From positions 62,001-126,000 of the forward strand of contig JACRAU010000027.1 of the NCBI GenBank assembly GCA_016234655.1: a stretch of DNA of 64,000 nt. The letters are read 5' to 3'. The position numbers and the translations under genes are program-made. The DNA comes from Betaproteobacteria bacterium (GTDB lineage Bacteria; Pseudomonadota; Gammaproteobacteria; Burkholderiales; Thiobacillaceae). Shown one piece after another: positions 35,722 to 43,550 of the stretch; position 1 is the stretch's first letter, and every line of letters begins with the position of its first letter. The notes under the pieces are model-generated. The model did not search any database, was not told where the DNA came from, and saw nothing but the letters and a program-made list of their open reading frames with translations.

Positions 35722-37158
35722 CTACATGCTCAAATGCGCGGGCTTGTCCAGCGGGGTGACGGTGGCATGGCCCTCGGGTTTGAACCAGGCCAGCTTTTCG
35801 TGCAGCTTGACCACGTGGCCGACGATGATCAGCGTGGGCGGTTTGAGCTGCGCGGTTTCCGCCGCTTGCGGCAGGGTGGCCAGGGTGGCGGTGACCACGC
35901 GCTGGTTGGGCGTGGTGCCCTGCTGCACGATGGCGGCCGGGGTGTCGGCGGCCATGCCGCGCTCGATCATGCCCCGGCACAGCGAGGCCAGGCCCTTGAG
36001 ACCCATGTAGATGACCACGGTCTGGTTCGGCCGGCCGATGGAGTCCCAGTCGAGGTTGACCGTGTTGTTCTTCAGGTGGCCGGTGACGAAGGCGACCGAC
36101 TGCGCATAGTCGCGGTGGGTGAGCGGAATGCCGGCATAGGAGGCGACGCCCGAGGCGGCGGTGATGCCGGGCACCACCTGGAACGGCACGCCGTGCTCGG
36201 TCAGGGTCTCGATCTCCTCGCCGCCGCGGCCGAAGATGAAGGGGTCGCCGCCCTTCAGCCGCAGCACGCGTTTGCCCTCCTTGGCCAGGCGCACCAGCAG
36301 CAGGTTGATCTGATCCTGCGGCACGGCGTGGTTGTCGCGCTCCTTGCCGACGTAGATGCGGTCGGCATCGCGCCGGCACATGTCGAGGATGGGCGGGGTG
36401 ACCAGGCGATCATAGACCACCACGTCGGCCTGCTGCATCAGGCGCAGGGCGCGGAAGGTGAGCAGGTCCGGGTTGCCCGGGCCGGCACCGACCAGATAGA
36501 CCTCGCCGGTCGGCAAGTCGGCCGACTCGCTGTCGAGCAATTGCTTGAGCGCGATCTCGGCATCCTGCTCGCGGCTGGCGAACACCATCTCGGCCACCGG
36601 CGACAGGAACACCCGTTCCCAAAACTTGCGCCGTTCGGCCGTGCTGGGGAAACGCTCGCGCACCTTGTCGCGGAAGCGGCCGGCCAGGTGGGCCAGGCGG
36701 CCGTAGGCGGAGGGGATCAGGGTCTCCAGCCGGGCACGCAGCAGGCGCGACAGTACCGGCGCCTCGCCGCCGCTGGCAATGGCGACCAGGATAGGCGAAC
36801 GGTCGATGATCGAGGGCATGATGAAGCTGCACTGCTCGGGGGTGTCGACCACGTTGACCGGGACGTGCCGGGCGCGGGCGGCCTCGAAGACTTGCCGGTT
36901 CAACGCGTCGTCTTCGGTCGCCGCATAGACGAGGTCGAAGCCTTCGAGTTGCTCCGGGCCGAAGGCGACCTGCCGGTGATGCAGGCGTTCGGCGCCGTGC
37001 AACTGGGCAAAGGCCGGCGCCAGCGGCGTGGCGCTGAGCACGGTCACCTCCGCGCCGGCGTTGAGCATCAGCGAGGCCTTGCGCGCGGCCACGTCGCTGT
37101 CGCCGACCACCAGGCCCTTGCGGCCGCGGACATCCAAGAATATCGGTAAGTAATCCAT
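35722..37158 (-). CDS. cysG: Siroheme synthase CysG (NAD motif degenerate)
   Basis: 478 residues, the fused E. coli-type layout: precorrin-2 dehydrogenase/ferrochelatase (about 1-210) and uroporphyrinogen-III C-methyltransferase (about 215-465; [63 protein letters not shown]). The dinucleotide loop, VGGGDVAERKA in E. coli, reads [11 protein letters not shown] here: Gly20 is Asp and Gly21 is Ser, while the active Asp region AATEDDALN is kept. Last gene of the dsr cluster; supplies siroheme to DsrAB and, as precursor of heme d1, plausibly to the nir system. Confidence 0.94.
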   Translation of the reverse strand: MDYLPIFLDVRGRKGLVVGDSDVAARKASLMLNAGAEVTVLSATPLAPAFAQLHGAERLHHRQVAFGPEQLEGFDLVYAATEDDALNRQVFEAARARHVPVNVVDTPEQCSFIMPSIIDRSPILVAIASGGEAPVLSRLLRARLETLIPSAYGRLAHLAGRFRDKVRERFPSTAERRKFWERVFLSPVAEMVFASREQDAEIALKQLLDSESADLPTGEVYLVGAGPGNPDLLTFRALRLMQQADVVVYDRLVTPPILDMCRRDADRIYVGKERDNHAVPQDQINLLLVRLAKEGKRVLRLKGGDPFIFGRGGEEIETLTEHGVPFQVVPGITAASGVASYAGIPLTHRDYAQSVAFVTGHLKNNTVNLDWDSIGRPNQTVVIYMGLKGLASLCRGMIERGMAADTPAAIVQQGTTPNQRVVTATLATLPQAAETAQLKPPTLIIVGHVVKLHEKLAWFKPEGHATVTPLDKPAHLSM

Positions 37159-37164
37159 CTTCGC

Positions 37165-37199
37165 GTGAGGAGTGAGGAGTTAGGTGTGAGGAGTGAAGG
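37165..37199. repeat. Tandem 7-bp repeat (GTGAGGA)5
   Basis: Five consecutive heptamers: gtgagga, gtgagga, gttaggt, gtgagga, gtgaagg. A partial complementary arm (acgcctcgctcct, 37205-37217) follows, allowing an imperfect hairpin. Lies between dsrR and cysG. Same unit family as 51545-51635. Confidence 0.75.
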
Positions 37200-37223
37200 G
37201 GGTTACGCCTCGCTCCTGATCAA

Positions 37224-37598
37224 TTAATGGCTGCCGCAGCCGCCGGAACCGCAACCGCCGGAACCGCAGCCACCGCCGCTAGAAGCGCCGCTGGAGCCGC
37301 AGCCGCCGCCTTGCGGTTCGGGCATGCTGAACATGAAGCCGGTCTGGCCCGGCGAGACCTCGCCGAAGTCCAGGGTCACTTCGTTCAGGTAGGGCGCGCT
37401 CTGGGCATTGACCAGGACGGTCACGCCCCATTGGTCGCTGACCGAGTCGTTGGCGCGTTCTTGGTCGAAGCCCATGCCGATCTCCAGCATGCCTTCGTCG
37501 TTGACCTTGGCGGCGATGCGCAGGCCCAGGTTTTCCGATTCATTCTGCGTGGCGGCCTGGCGAATCTGCTCGGCGGCTTCCTTGGTTACGGTAATCAT
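37224..37598 (-). CDS. dsrR: A-type (IscA-like) protein DsrR with Gly/Cys-rich tail
   Basis: 124 residues. The first 95 follow the IscA/HesB fold (ITVTKEAAEQIRQAATQ, LGLRIAAKVNDEGMLEIGMGFD, APYLNEVTLDFGE, GQTGFMFSMP), but the three cysteines that bind Fe-S in IscA are absent from the fold, as known for DsrR of Allochromatium. Instead a 28-residue tail of Gly, Ser and four Cys (CGSGGCGSGGCGSH at the end) follows. DsrR is needed for full dsr function, possibly at the level of dsr expression. Sits 18 bp after dsrN. Confidence 0.85.
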   Translation of the reverse strand: MITVTKEAAEQIRQAATQNESENLGLRIAAKVNDEGMLEIGMGFDQERANDSVSDQWGVTVLVNAQSAPYLNEVTLDFGEVSPGQTGFMFSMPEPQGGGCGSSGASSGGGCGSGGCGSGGCGSH

Positions 37599-37616
37599 GT
37601 TTCGGTCCTTCTGAAG

Positions 37617-39002
37617 TTAGGCCGCGTGGGCAGCCGGGTTATTGCGGGCGATTCGACGCGCATGTTCGACGAAGCGCTTGATCCACCCGTTCGGGCCTGC
37701 CCCTCGAAAGTGGCAGTAGGAAGCCAGCACGTTCTTGTAGACGATGCCGTCGTGCCGGCCGTCGATGCCGTGTCCGCGCGTGACATCGTAGGCGTAGATG
37801 GGGACGGGGGCGATGTCTTCCAAGTGCGAATAGTGAAATTCATGCGCCGGCAGCAGGCTGTCGGCGGCCGGCGCGAACGGGCCTTGGCCGGTGCCGCGCA
37901 CCTCGGCATAGCCGCGGCCGACCGGGCGATCGCCCATGACGGCCACGCCCGGCAGCAGGCCGACCATTTCGGCGCTATGGCCTTGCCAGCGTACGGCTTG
38001 GGCCAGATACATCAGGCCGCCGCATTCGGCGTAGATCGGCAGACCGGCCTCGGCCGCGCGGCGGATGTCGCCACGCAGGCCGGCGTTCGCGCTCAGTTCG
38101 TCGAGGAACACCTCGGGGAAACCGCCGCCGATGATCAGGCCGGCCACCTCGGGCAAGCGCTTGTCGTGCAAGGCGTCGATGGTCACCAACTCGACGTTTT
38201 CCGCCGCCAAGGCGTCAAGGTCTTCTTGATAATAAAAACCGAAGGCACGGTCGCGCAGGATGCCAATACGAATCGGGGTGGCCTGGCTGTGCGGGGTGGC
38301 GGCCGGGGCCGTCGGGGCCGAGGCCTGCCGCGCGATGGCCTCGAAGGCGTCGAGGTCGACATGCTCCGCGACTTGCGCGGCGATGGCCTCGATCTTGGCC
38401 TCGGCCTCGTGCGCCTCGTTGCCGGGGATCAGGCCGAGATGGCGCTCGACGATCTCCAATTCGCGCTGGCGCGGCAGGCTGCCGATGATCTTGAGATCGG
38501 TATAGCGCTCGATGGAGCCGCGCAACTTGTCCTCGTGGCGCGGGCCGGCCACCTTGTTCAGGATCACGCCGGCGAAATTCACTTCGGGGTCGAAGGCCTG
38601 ATAGCCCATGAGCAGCGGGGCGATGCCGCGCGTGGTGCCCTGGCAGTCGAGCACCAGCACCACCGGCGCCTTCAGTTGCTTGGCCAGGGCGGCGTTGCTG
38701 TCGCTGCCTTCGAGGTCCATGCCGTCGTATAGGCCCTTGTTGCCTTCGATCAGGCTGATGTCGGCGCCGCTGGCGTGACGGGCGAACAGTTGGTCGATCT
38801 CCGCGTGCTGCATCAAGCGGAAATCGAGGTTGTAGCAGGGGCGGCCCGAGGCCTGGGCGTGCCAGATCGGGTCGATATAGTCCGGCCCCTTCTTGAACAC
38901 CTGGACGCTATGGCCGCGCTGCTTCAAGGCGCGGGCAAGGCCGAGGGTCAGCGTGGTCTTGCCTGAGGATTTGTGGGCGGCGGAGAGGTAGACGTACGGC
39001 AT
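37617..39002 (-). CDS. dsrN: Siroheme amidase / cobyrinate a,c-diamide synthase homologue DsrN
   Basis: 461 residues. N-terminal P-loop-type ATPase domain (AAHKSSGKTTLTLGLARAL, GPDYIDPIWH, LIEGNKGLYDGMD) and C-terminal class-I-like glutamine amidotransferase domain with the Cys in IYAECGGLMYLAQA and a late His in HEFHYSHLE. DsrN amidates siroheme to siro(heme)amide, the DsrAB cofactor. It is separated from dsrP by a strong terminator, so it probably has its own or only read-through expression. Confidence 0.93.
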   Translation of the reverse strand: MPYVYLSAAHKSSGKTTLTLGLARALKQRGHSVQVFKKGPDYIDPIWHAQASGRPCYNLDFRLMQHAEIDQLFARHASGADISLIEGNKGLYDGMDLEGSDSNAALAKQLKAPVVLVLDCQGTTRGIAPLLMGYQAFDPEVNFAGVILNKVAGPRHEDKLRGSIERYTDLKIIGSLPRQRELEIVERHLGLIPGNEAHEAEAKIEAIAAQVAEHVDLDAFEAIARQASAPTAPAATPHSQATPIRIGILRDRAFGFYYQEDLDALAAENVELVTIDALHDKRLPEVAGLIIGGGFPEVFLDELSANAGLRGDIRRAAEAGLPIYAECGGLMYLAQAVRWQGHSAEMVGLLPGVAVMGDRPVGRGYAEVRGTGQGPFAPAADSLLPAHEFHYSHLEDIAPVPIYAYDVTRGHGIDGRHDGIVYKNVLASYCHFRGAGPNGWIKRFVEHARRIARNNPAAHAA

Positions 39003-39027
39003 GGGAATATTTTACGCCAGAGAACGA

Positions 39028-39054
39028 AAAAGCCGACCGCAAAGGTCGGCTTTT
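39028..39054 (-). terminator. Intrinsic terminator between dsrP and dsrN
   Basis: Perfect 11-bp stem AAAAGCCGACC / GGTCGGCTTTT around a 5-base loop, with a T-run on the minus strand (complement of 39027-39031). It could also work for plus-strand transcripts. Splits the dsr cluster into dsrABEFHCMKLJOP and dsrNR-cysG. Confidence 0.85.
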
Positions 39055-39068
39055 CGATTCGGCTGCGG

Positions 39069-39087
39069 CCGGGCTCGCCGAGCCCGG
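39069..39087. other. GC hairpin just after dsrP
   Basis: CCGGGCTC-GCC-GAGCCCGG, 8-bp perfect stem, lying 9 bp after the dsrP stop and 15 bp before the terminator. Likely a 3'-end protecting hairpin for the upstream dsr message. Confidence 0.6.
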
Positions 39088-39095
39088 TCCTCGCT

Positions 39096-40307
39096 TCAGC
39101 CCTCCTTGGCTTCCAGCTCGATTTCCTTGAAATCGTCCTGGGGCAGGAACTTGAGCACGCGCACGGCCACCGTGGTGATCAAGAAGGCGGTGGCGATGCC
39201 GCCCAGGCCCAGCATCATTTCCCAGATGGAGGGGGTGTAGCTGTGCATGACGCCGTCGAAGAAGCTGCTGGTTTCGGCATAGCCCGGGAACAGGTCGAGC
39301 GGGAAGGCCTGGCCGCCGACGATGGTGACATACATCTGGGCATGGCCGCCGACGAGGACCAGCAGGGCCGCCAGGAACACGATGGCCGGGTTCTTCGACG
39401 CATTCGAGTTGAACAGCATCAGCAGCGGGACGATGCCGCCGACCACGACCTGGCCGAGCCAGAACAGCGTGGTGTAGACGTTGTCGCCGGCCAGCAGGAA
39501 GCGTTCGAATTCCCACTGCTTGGCGAAGTACAGATTGGTCAGGTGCAGCACGGCGGTGAAGTACAGGCCGGCGGCGACGAACACCGCGAGCAGGTTCTTC
39601 ATGCGGGCGAGGATGCGCTCGTCCACGGCGATGTTGTTCCACTTGTACATCACGGATTGCACCACCAGGAAGGCGGCCAGGCCGTAGGCGAACGAGTAGA
39701 TGATGAACATCGGCGCGTACAGGGCCGAGTTGTAGCCGGCGCGGGCGACCAGGAAGCCGAAGATCGAACCGGTCGCGGTGGTCAACGCCAGGCGCCAGAG
39801 GAAGGCGAGCAGGCCGACCGGCTTGGACCAGGGCTTCAACTTGTGATCCATCAAGGTGATCAGGTACAGACCGACAATGGCGAAGAAGCCGTTGTAGAAG
39901 ATCATGTTCCAGGCGAAGATCGACTTGAAGTTGTAGTAGGTCATCGCCACGATCAGGCGGTCGGGCCGGCCCAGGTCGAGCACCAGCACGGCCAAGCCGC
40001 CGGCCAGCATGGCCAGGGCCAGCATGCCGGACAAGGGCGCGCGCGCCTTGTACATTTTCTTGCCGAACACCGAGCCGATCGACGCGACGTTGAGCACGCC
40101 GGAGGCGGCCACGATCAGGAACACGGCGAACACGTGCGGCAGGCCCCAGACGATCTGGTTGTTCATGCCGGTTTCGATGTGGCCGTGGTGCTCGAGGTAG
40201 AAGAACGCCGACAAGGTGCCCAGCATGACCAGGCCGCCGAGTGCCAATAGCGTCCAGAACTGGGAGTGCTTGCCGCATGCGCGGTCGAGACAGACATTGT
40301 TCGCCAT
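39096..40307 (-). CDS. dsrP: DsrP, NrfD-type integral membrane subunit
   Basis: 403 residues with about ten membrane helices (for example LALGGLVMLGTLSAFFYL, LLVFGGHAQMYVTIVGG-like regions) in NrfD/PsrC style. DsrP exchanges electrons with the quinone pool in the DsrMKJOP complex. Starts 3 bp after dsrO. A nested opposite-frame ORF is an artefact of GC content. Confidence 0.94.
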   Translation of the reverse strand: MANNVCLDRACGKHSQFWTLLALGGLVMLGTLSAFFYLEHHGHIETGMNNQIVWGLPHVFAVFLIVAASGVLNVASIGSVFGKKMYKARAPLSGMLALAMLAGGLAVLVLDLGRPDRLIVAMTYYNFKSIFAWNMIFYNGFFAIVGLYLITLMDHKLKPWSKPVGLLAFLWRLALTTATGSIFGFLVARAGYNSALYAPMFIIYSFAYGLAAFLVVQSVMYKWNNIAVDERILARMKNLLAVFVAAGLYFTAVLHLTNLYFAKQWEFERFLLAGDNVYTTLFWLGQVVVGGIVPLLMLFNSNASKNPAIVFLAALLVLVGGHAQMYVTIVGGQAFPLDLFPGYAETSSFFDGVMHSYTPSIWEMMLGLGGIATAFLITTVAVRVLKFLPQDDFKEIELEAKEG

Positions 40308-40310
40308 GGC

Positions 40311-41066
40311 TTATATCCCCTGGTAGCGTACGCCGGTGTTCAGTCGCAGGTCGCCGCGCACCTCGGTGCTGGCGTGGGCCTTGACGGCCTTGGCGACATC
40401 GCTTTCCGGATTGTTCAGATCGCCGAAGACCAAGGCCTTGTGGCCGGCCTTGTCGCAGGCCTCGACGCAGGCGGGCTTTTCGTCGCGATCGACGCGCTGC
40501 ACGCAGAAGGTGCAGGATTCGACGCAACCCTTGCCGCGCGGCACCTCGGGGTTCTGCTCGGTCAGGGGCTCGTGCACGAAGGAACGCGCCTTGTACGGGC
40601 AGGCCATCATGCAATAGCGGCAACCGATGCAGATGTGGCGGTCGACCAGCACGATGCCGTCGGCCCGCTTCATCGAGGCGCCGGTCGGGCACACGTCCAC
40701 GCACGGCGGGTTTTCGCAGTGCTGGCACATCATCGGCAGGCTGTTTTGGGCGCCGGTTTGCAGGTTCTTGATCTCGACCTTGCGTATCCACTGGGAATCC
40801 TGCGGGCCGGTCTTGCCGGACAGGGCATTCTCGGTATTGCAGGCGGTCACGCAGTCGGTGCAGCCGCTATTGCACTTGGTCGTATCGACCAGCATGCCCC
40901 AGCGGGTCTTGTCGGTCACGGCCTCGTCGGCGGGCTTGGCCTGGGCGATGCCGTAGAGCATCACGCCGGGGGCGATGGCGCTACCGGCCACGGCGGCGCC
41001 GGCCACCATGAACGTGCGGCGGCCGCCGTTTTCGGGGTTCGATTCAGGACGATTGGGCTCGCTCAT
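40311..41066 (-). CDS. dsrO: DsrO, periplasmic ferredoxin-like subunit with Tat signal
   Basis: 251 residues from ATG 41066, which overlaps the dsrJ stop (ATGA). Twin-arginine signal NGGRRTFMVAGAAVAGS (about 15-31). Four Cys motifs for 4Fe-4S clusters: CNSGCTDCVTACN, CQHCENPPCVDVCPTGA, CIGCRYCMMACPYKAR, CTFCVQRVDRDEKPACVEAC. Carries electrons between DsrJ and DsrP on the periplasmic side of the complex. Confidence 0.95.
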   Translation of the reverse strand: MSEPNRPESNPENGGRRTFMVAGAAVAGSAIAPGVMLYGIAQAKPADEAVTDKTRWGMLVDTTKCNSGCTDCVTACNTENALSGKTGPQDSQWIRKVEIKNLQTGAQNSLPMMCQHCENPPCVDVCPTGASMKRADGIVLVDRHICIGCRYCMMACPYKARSFVHEPLTEQNPEVPRGKGCVESCTFCVQRVDRDEKPACVEACDKAGHKALVFGDLNNPESDVAKAVKAHASTEVRGDLRLNTGVRYQGI

Positions 41067-41521
41067 GGCTTCGCGCCTCCGTTCCGGCTGTTGGGCATCA
41101 AGGGCGAGGCCTTGCTCTCGGCCTTGGCTTCGGCCTGGCCGGGTTTCTTGGCCATGGGCTTGGTGGCATGGCAGTCCCAGCAATCCAGCTTGACGCCGGC
41201 GTAGCTGTGGCAGGCCATGCAGAAGTCTTCCTTGCTCGCGGCGACGCTGCCGGACTTCTCGCCGGCATGGCACTCCACGCACTGCTTCAGGCTGTGCTTG
41301 GTGGTGCGAATGCCCTTGTGCATCGTCTCGTCGCGCTGATGCTTCAAGAGGTCCATGTGGTTGCGGCGCATGAACTCGGTGTCTTCGACACACTTGTCAC
41401 CCTTGCCGCGCGTCAATGTCGGCTTGTCCGCGCCTGCCGCCGCCTCAAAAGACGGGGCGGCCAGAACGGCCGCCGCGCCAATCAGGGCGGCGAGGCGGAG
41501 CCAGCTGCTCAGTCTCGCCAT
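41063..41521 (-). CDS. dsrJ: DsrJ, triheme cytochrome c subunit
   Basis: 152 residues from ATG 41521 (an ATG three codons upstream is possible, but its SD spacing is too short). Uncleaved or cleaved leader LSSWLRLAALIGAAAVLAAPS, then three heme motifs CVECHAGE, CMACHSYAG, CWDCHATKP. DsrJ is a periplasmic triheme protein with an unusual His/Cys-ligated heme in other species. C-terminal tail Lys/Ala-rich. Between dsrL and dsrO. Confidence 0.93.
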   Translation of the reverse strand: MARLSSWLRLAALIGAAAVLAAPSFEAAAGADKPTLTRGKGDKCVEDTEFMRRNHMDLLKHQRDETMHKGIRTTKHSLKQCVECHAGEKSGSVAASKEDFCMACHSYAGVKLDCWDCHATKPMAKKPGQAEAKAESKASPLMPNSRNGGAKP

Positions 41522-41537
41522 GCCTGCCATGCTCCTA

Positions 41538-43511
41538 TTAGTCGCCCATGCCCATGACGATGTAGCCGGTCGGGCAGACATCGGCACAGATGTGGCAGCC
41601 GATGCACTTGGCATAGTCGGTGTCCACGTAACGGCCGGTGGTGGGGTTGTCCTTCTTCTTGACCTTGAATACGGCGGTCTGCGGGCAGTAGATCACGCAG
41701 TTGTCGCACTCGAAGCACAGGCCGCAGGACATGCAGCGCTTGGCCTCGTCCACGGCCTGCTTCTCGTCCAGCTGGCCCAGGCGGTCCTGGAAGTTGCCCA
41801 GGGCGCTGTCCTTGTCCAGATGGATCACGTCGCGCTTGTTGCGCGGCGCGTTGGCGAAGTGGCCGAGGAACAGCTCGGTCGACGGGATCACGTAGCGGCT
41901 GGAGCGATCCTCGAAGTTGTGCAGCAGGTCCTTCTTCTCGTTGGTGCCCCACTCCTGGCCGTGATGCTCCTTGTACTCGTGGCCGGTCTCGACCCAGCGG
42001 CGAACCATGTCCCAGTGGGCGACGTCGACCTTGGGCCGGCGATCCAGGTCATGGCCGGCCAGGAAGGCCTCGATGCCGTCGACGCAGATGCGGGCATGGC
42101 CGATGGCGGTGGTCAACAGGTGCGGACGGATCACGTCGCCGGCGACGAACACGTTCGCCTTGCCGGGGAAGCGGTAGTTCTTGTCGGTCTTGATCAGGCC
42201 GTTGTTGTTGTTGTAGCCCTCGAGGCCGGTGAAATCCACGGCCTGGCCGATAGCGGAGACGATCAGGGAAGCGGAGATGTCGCGCTCGCTGCCTGCCTTG
42301 ACCTTCATTTCCTTGCCGACCATCTCGAACTCGGCCACGCGCAGGGCGGTGGCACGGCCTGAGGCATCCTTGACCACGCCGACCGGGGTGACGCCGCCGA
42401 CGATCTCGATGCCCTCGGACTGGGCCTGCTCGATCTCGTGCTTGTTGGCGGCCATCTTGTCGACGGTGGCGCGGGAGATCAGCACCACTTCGACGCCCTG
42501 GCGGGCGGCGATGGAGGCCACGTCGTGCGCGGTCTGGCCGGCCAGCACGTTCTCCGGCAGGTCCTTGTCGGAGATGTTGGTGATCTTGCCCAGGCGGCGG
42601 GCAACGGTGGCCACGTCGATGGAGGTGTCGCCACCGCCGATGACCACGACCTTGTCGCCCACGTGCTGCAAGCGGCCTTCGTTGAAGGCGCGCAGGAAGG
42701 ACATGGCGGTCACGCAGTTGGGGGCGTCGGCGCCGTCGACCGGCAGGGCACGGCCGGCCTGGGCACCCAGGCCCATGATCACGGCGTCGTAGTCCTTCTC
42801 GATCTGCTCCATGGCGATGTCGGTACCGATGCGGGTATTCAGCTTGGTCTCGACGCCCATGTCCAGGATGCGCTGGATCTCGCCGTCCAGCACCTCACGC
42901 GGGGTACGGAAACCGGGGATGCCGTAGCGCATCATGCCGCCGAGTTCGGCGTGGTCGTCGAAAATGGTGCAGCCGTGGCCCTTCAGGCGCAGCTGATAGG
43001 CGGCAGCCAGGCCGGCGGGGCCGCCGCCGATGATGGCGACCTTCTTGCCGGTCTCTTTCGCGGGCTTGGCGAAGGCCAGCTTGTTCTCGAGCGCCCAGTT
43101 GCCCAGGTAGTGCTCGACCGAGTTGATGCCGACGTTCTCTTCCACCTGGTTGCGGTTGCAACCGGATTCGCACGGGGCGGGGCAGACGCGGCCCATGACG
43201 GCGGGGAAGGGGTTGGCCTCGGTCAGTCGACGCCAGGCATATTCCTGCCAGCTCATGGTCGGCTTGCCGTCGGCGCCGACCGGCGGCTTCTCGATGCCGC
43301 GCACGATGTTCAGGTAGGAACGGATGTCCTCGCCGGCCGGGCAGGAACCCTGGCAGGGCGGGGTGGAAAGCATGTACTCGGGGCACTTGTGGGTCCAACC
43401 GGCCTGGAAAATGATTTCCTGCTTGTCGTGCCAATCGGCCTCGGATTCGCCATCCTTGTACCGGCGCCAGGTCTTGCCTTCAGTCTTCAAATCTTTGGAA
43501 GTGACCGACAT
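41538..43511 (-). CDS. dsrL: DsrL, NAD(P)H:acceptor oxidoreductase flavoprotein
   Basis: 657 residues, GltD-like. N-terminal Fe-S region (CPEYMLSTPPCQGSCPAGED), FAD motif GGGPAGLAAAYQLRLKG (about residue 160), NAD(P) motif VVIGGGDTSIDVATVARRLG (about 295), FAD motif NVFVAGDVIRPHLLTTAIGHA, and C-terminal dicluster ferredoxin (CMSCGLCFECDNCVIYCPQTA; CIGCHICADVCPTGYIV). DsrL takes electrons released by DsrAB during sulfur oxidation and reduces NAD(P)+. Essential in Allochromatium. Confidence 0.96.
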   Translation of the reverse strand: MSVTSKDLKTEGKTWRRYKDGESEADWHDKQEIIFQAGWTHKCPEYMLSTPPCQGSCPAGEDIRSYLNIVRGIEKPPVGADGKPTMSWQEYAWRRLTEANPFPAVMGRVCPAPCESGCNRNQVEENVGINSVEHYLGNWALENKLAFAKPAKETGKKVAIIGGGPAGLAAAYQLRLKGHGCTIFDDHAELGGMMRYGIPGFRTPREVLDGEIQRILDMGVETKLNTRIGTDIAMEQIEKDYDAVIMGLGAQAGRALPVDGADAPNCVTAMSFLRAFNEGRLQHVGDKVVVIGGGDTSIDVATVARRLGKITNISDKDLPENVLAGQTAHDVASIAARQGVEVVLISRATVDKMAANKHEIEQAQSEGIEIVGGVTPVGVVKDASGRATALRVAEFEMVGKEMKVKAGSERDISASLIVSAIGQAVDFTGLEGYNNNNGLIKTDKNYRFPGKANVFVAGDVIRPHLLTTAIGHARICVDGIEAFLAGHDLDRRPKVDVAHWDMVRRWVETGHEYKEHHGQEWGTNEKKDLLHNFEDRSSRYVIPSTELFLGHFANAPRNKRDVIHLDKDSALGNFQDRLGQLDEKQAVDEAKRCMSCGLCFECDNCVIYCPQTAVFKVKKKDNPTTGRYVDTDYAKCIGCHICADVCPTGYIVMGMGD

Positions 43512-43550
43512 CTTCGCTCTCCTATCGTTAAATCTCGCGGTTGACCCGCA

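Noticed and set aside
38908-40791. 627-residue minus-strand ORF overlapping dsrO, dsrP and dsrN
   Set aside because: Different frame of three well-supported genes, Arg/Pro-rich; not coding.
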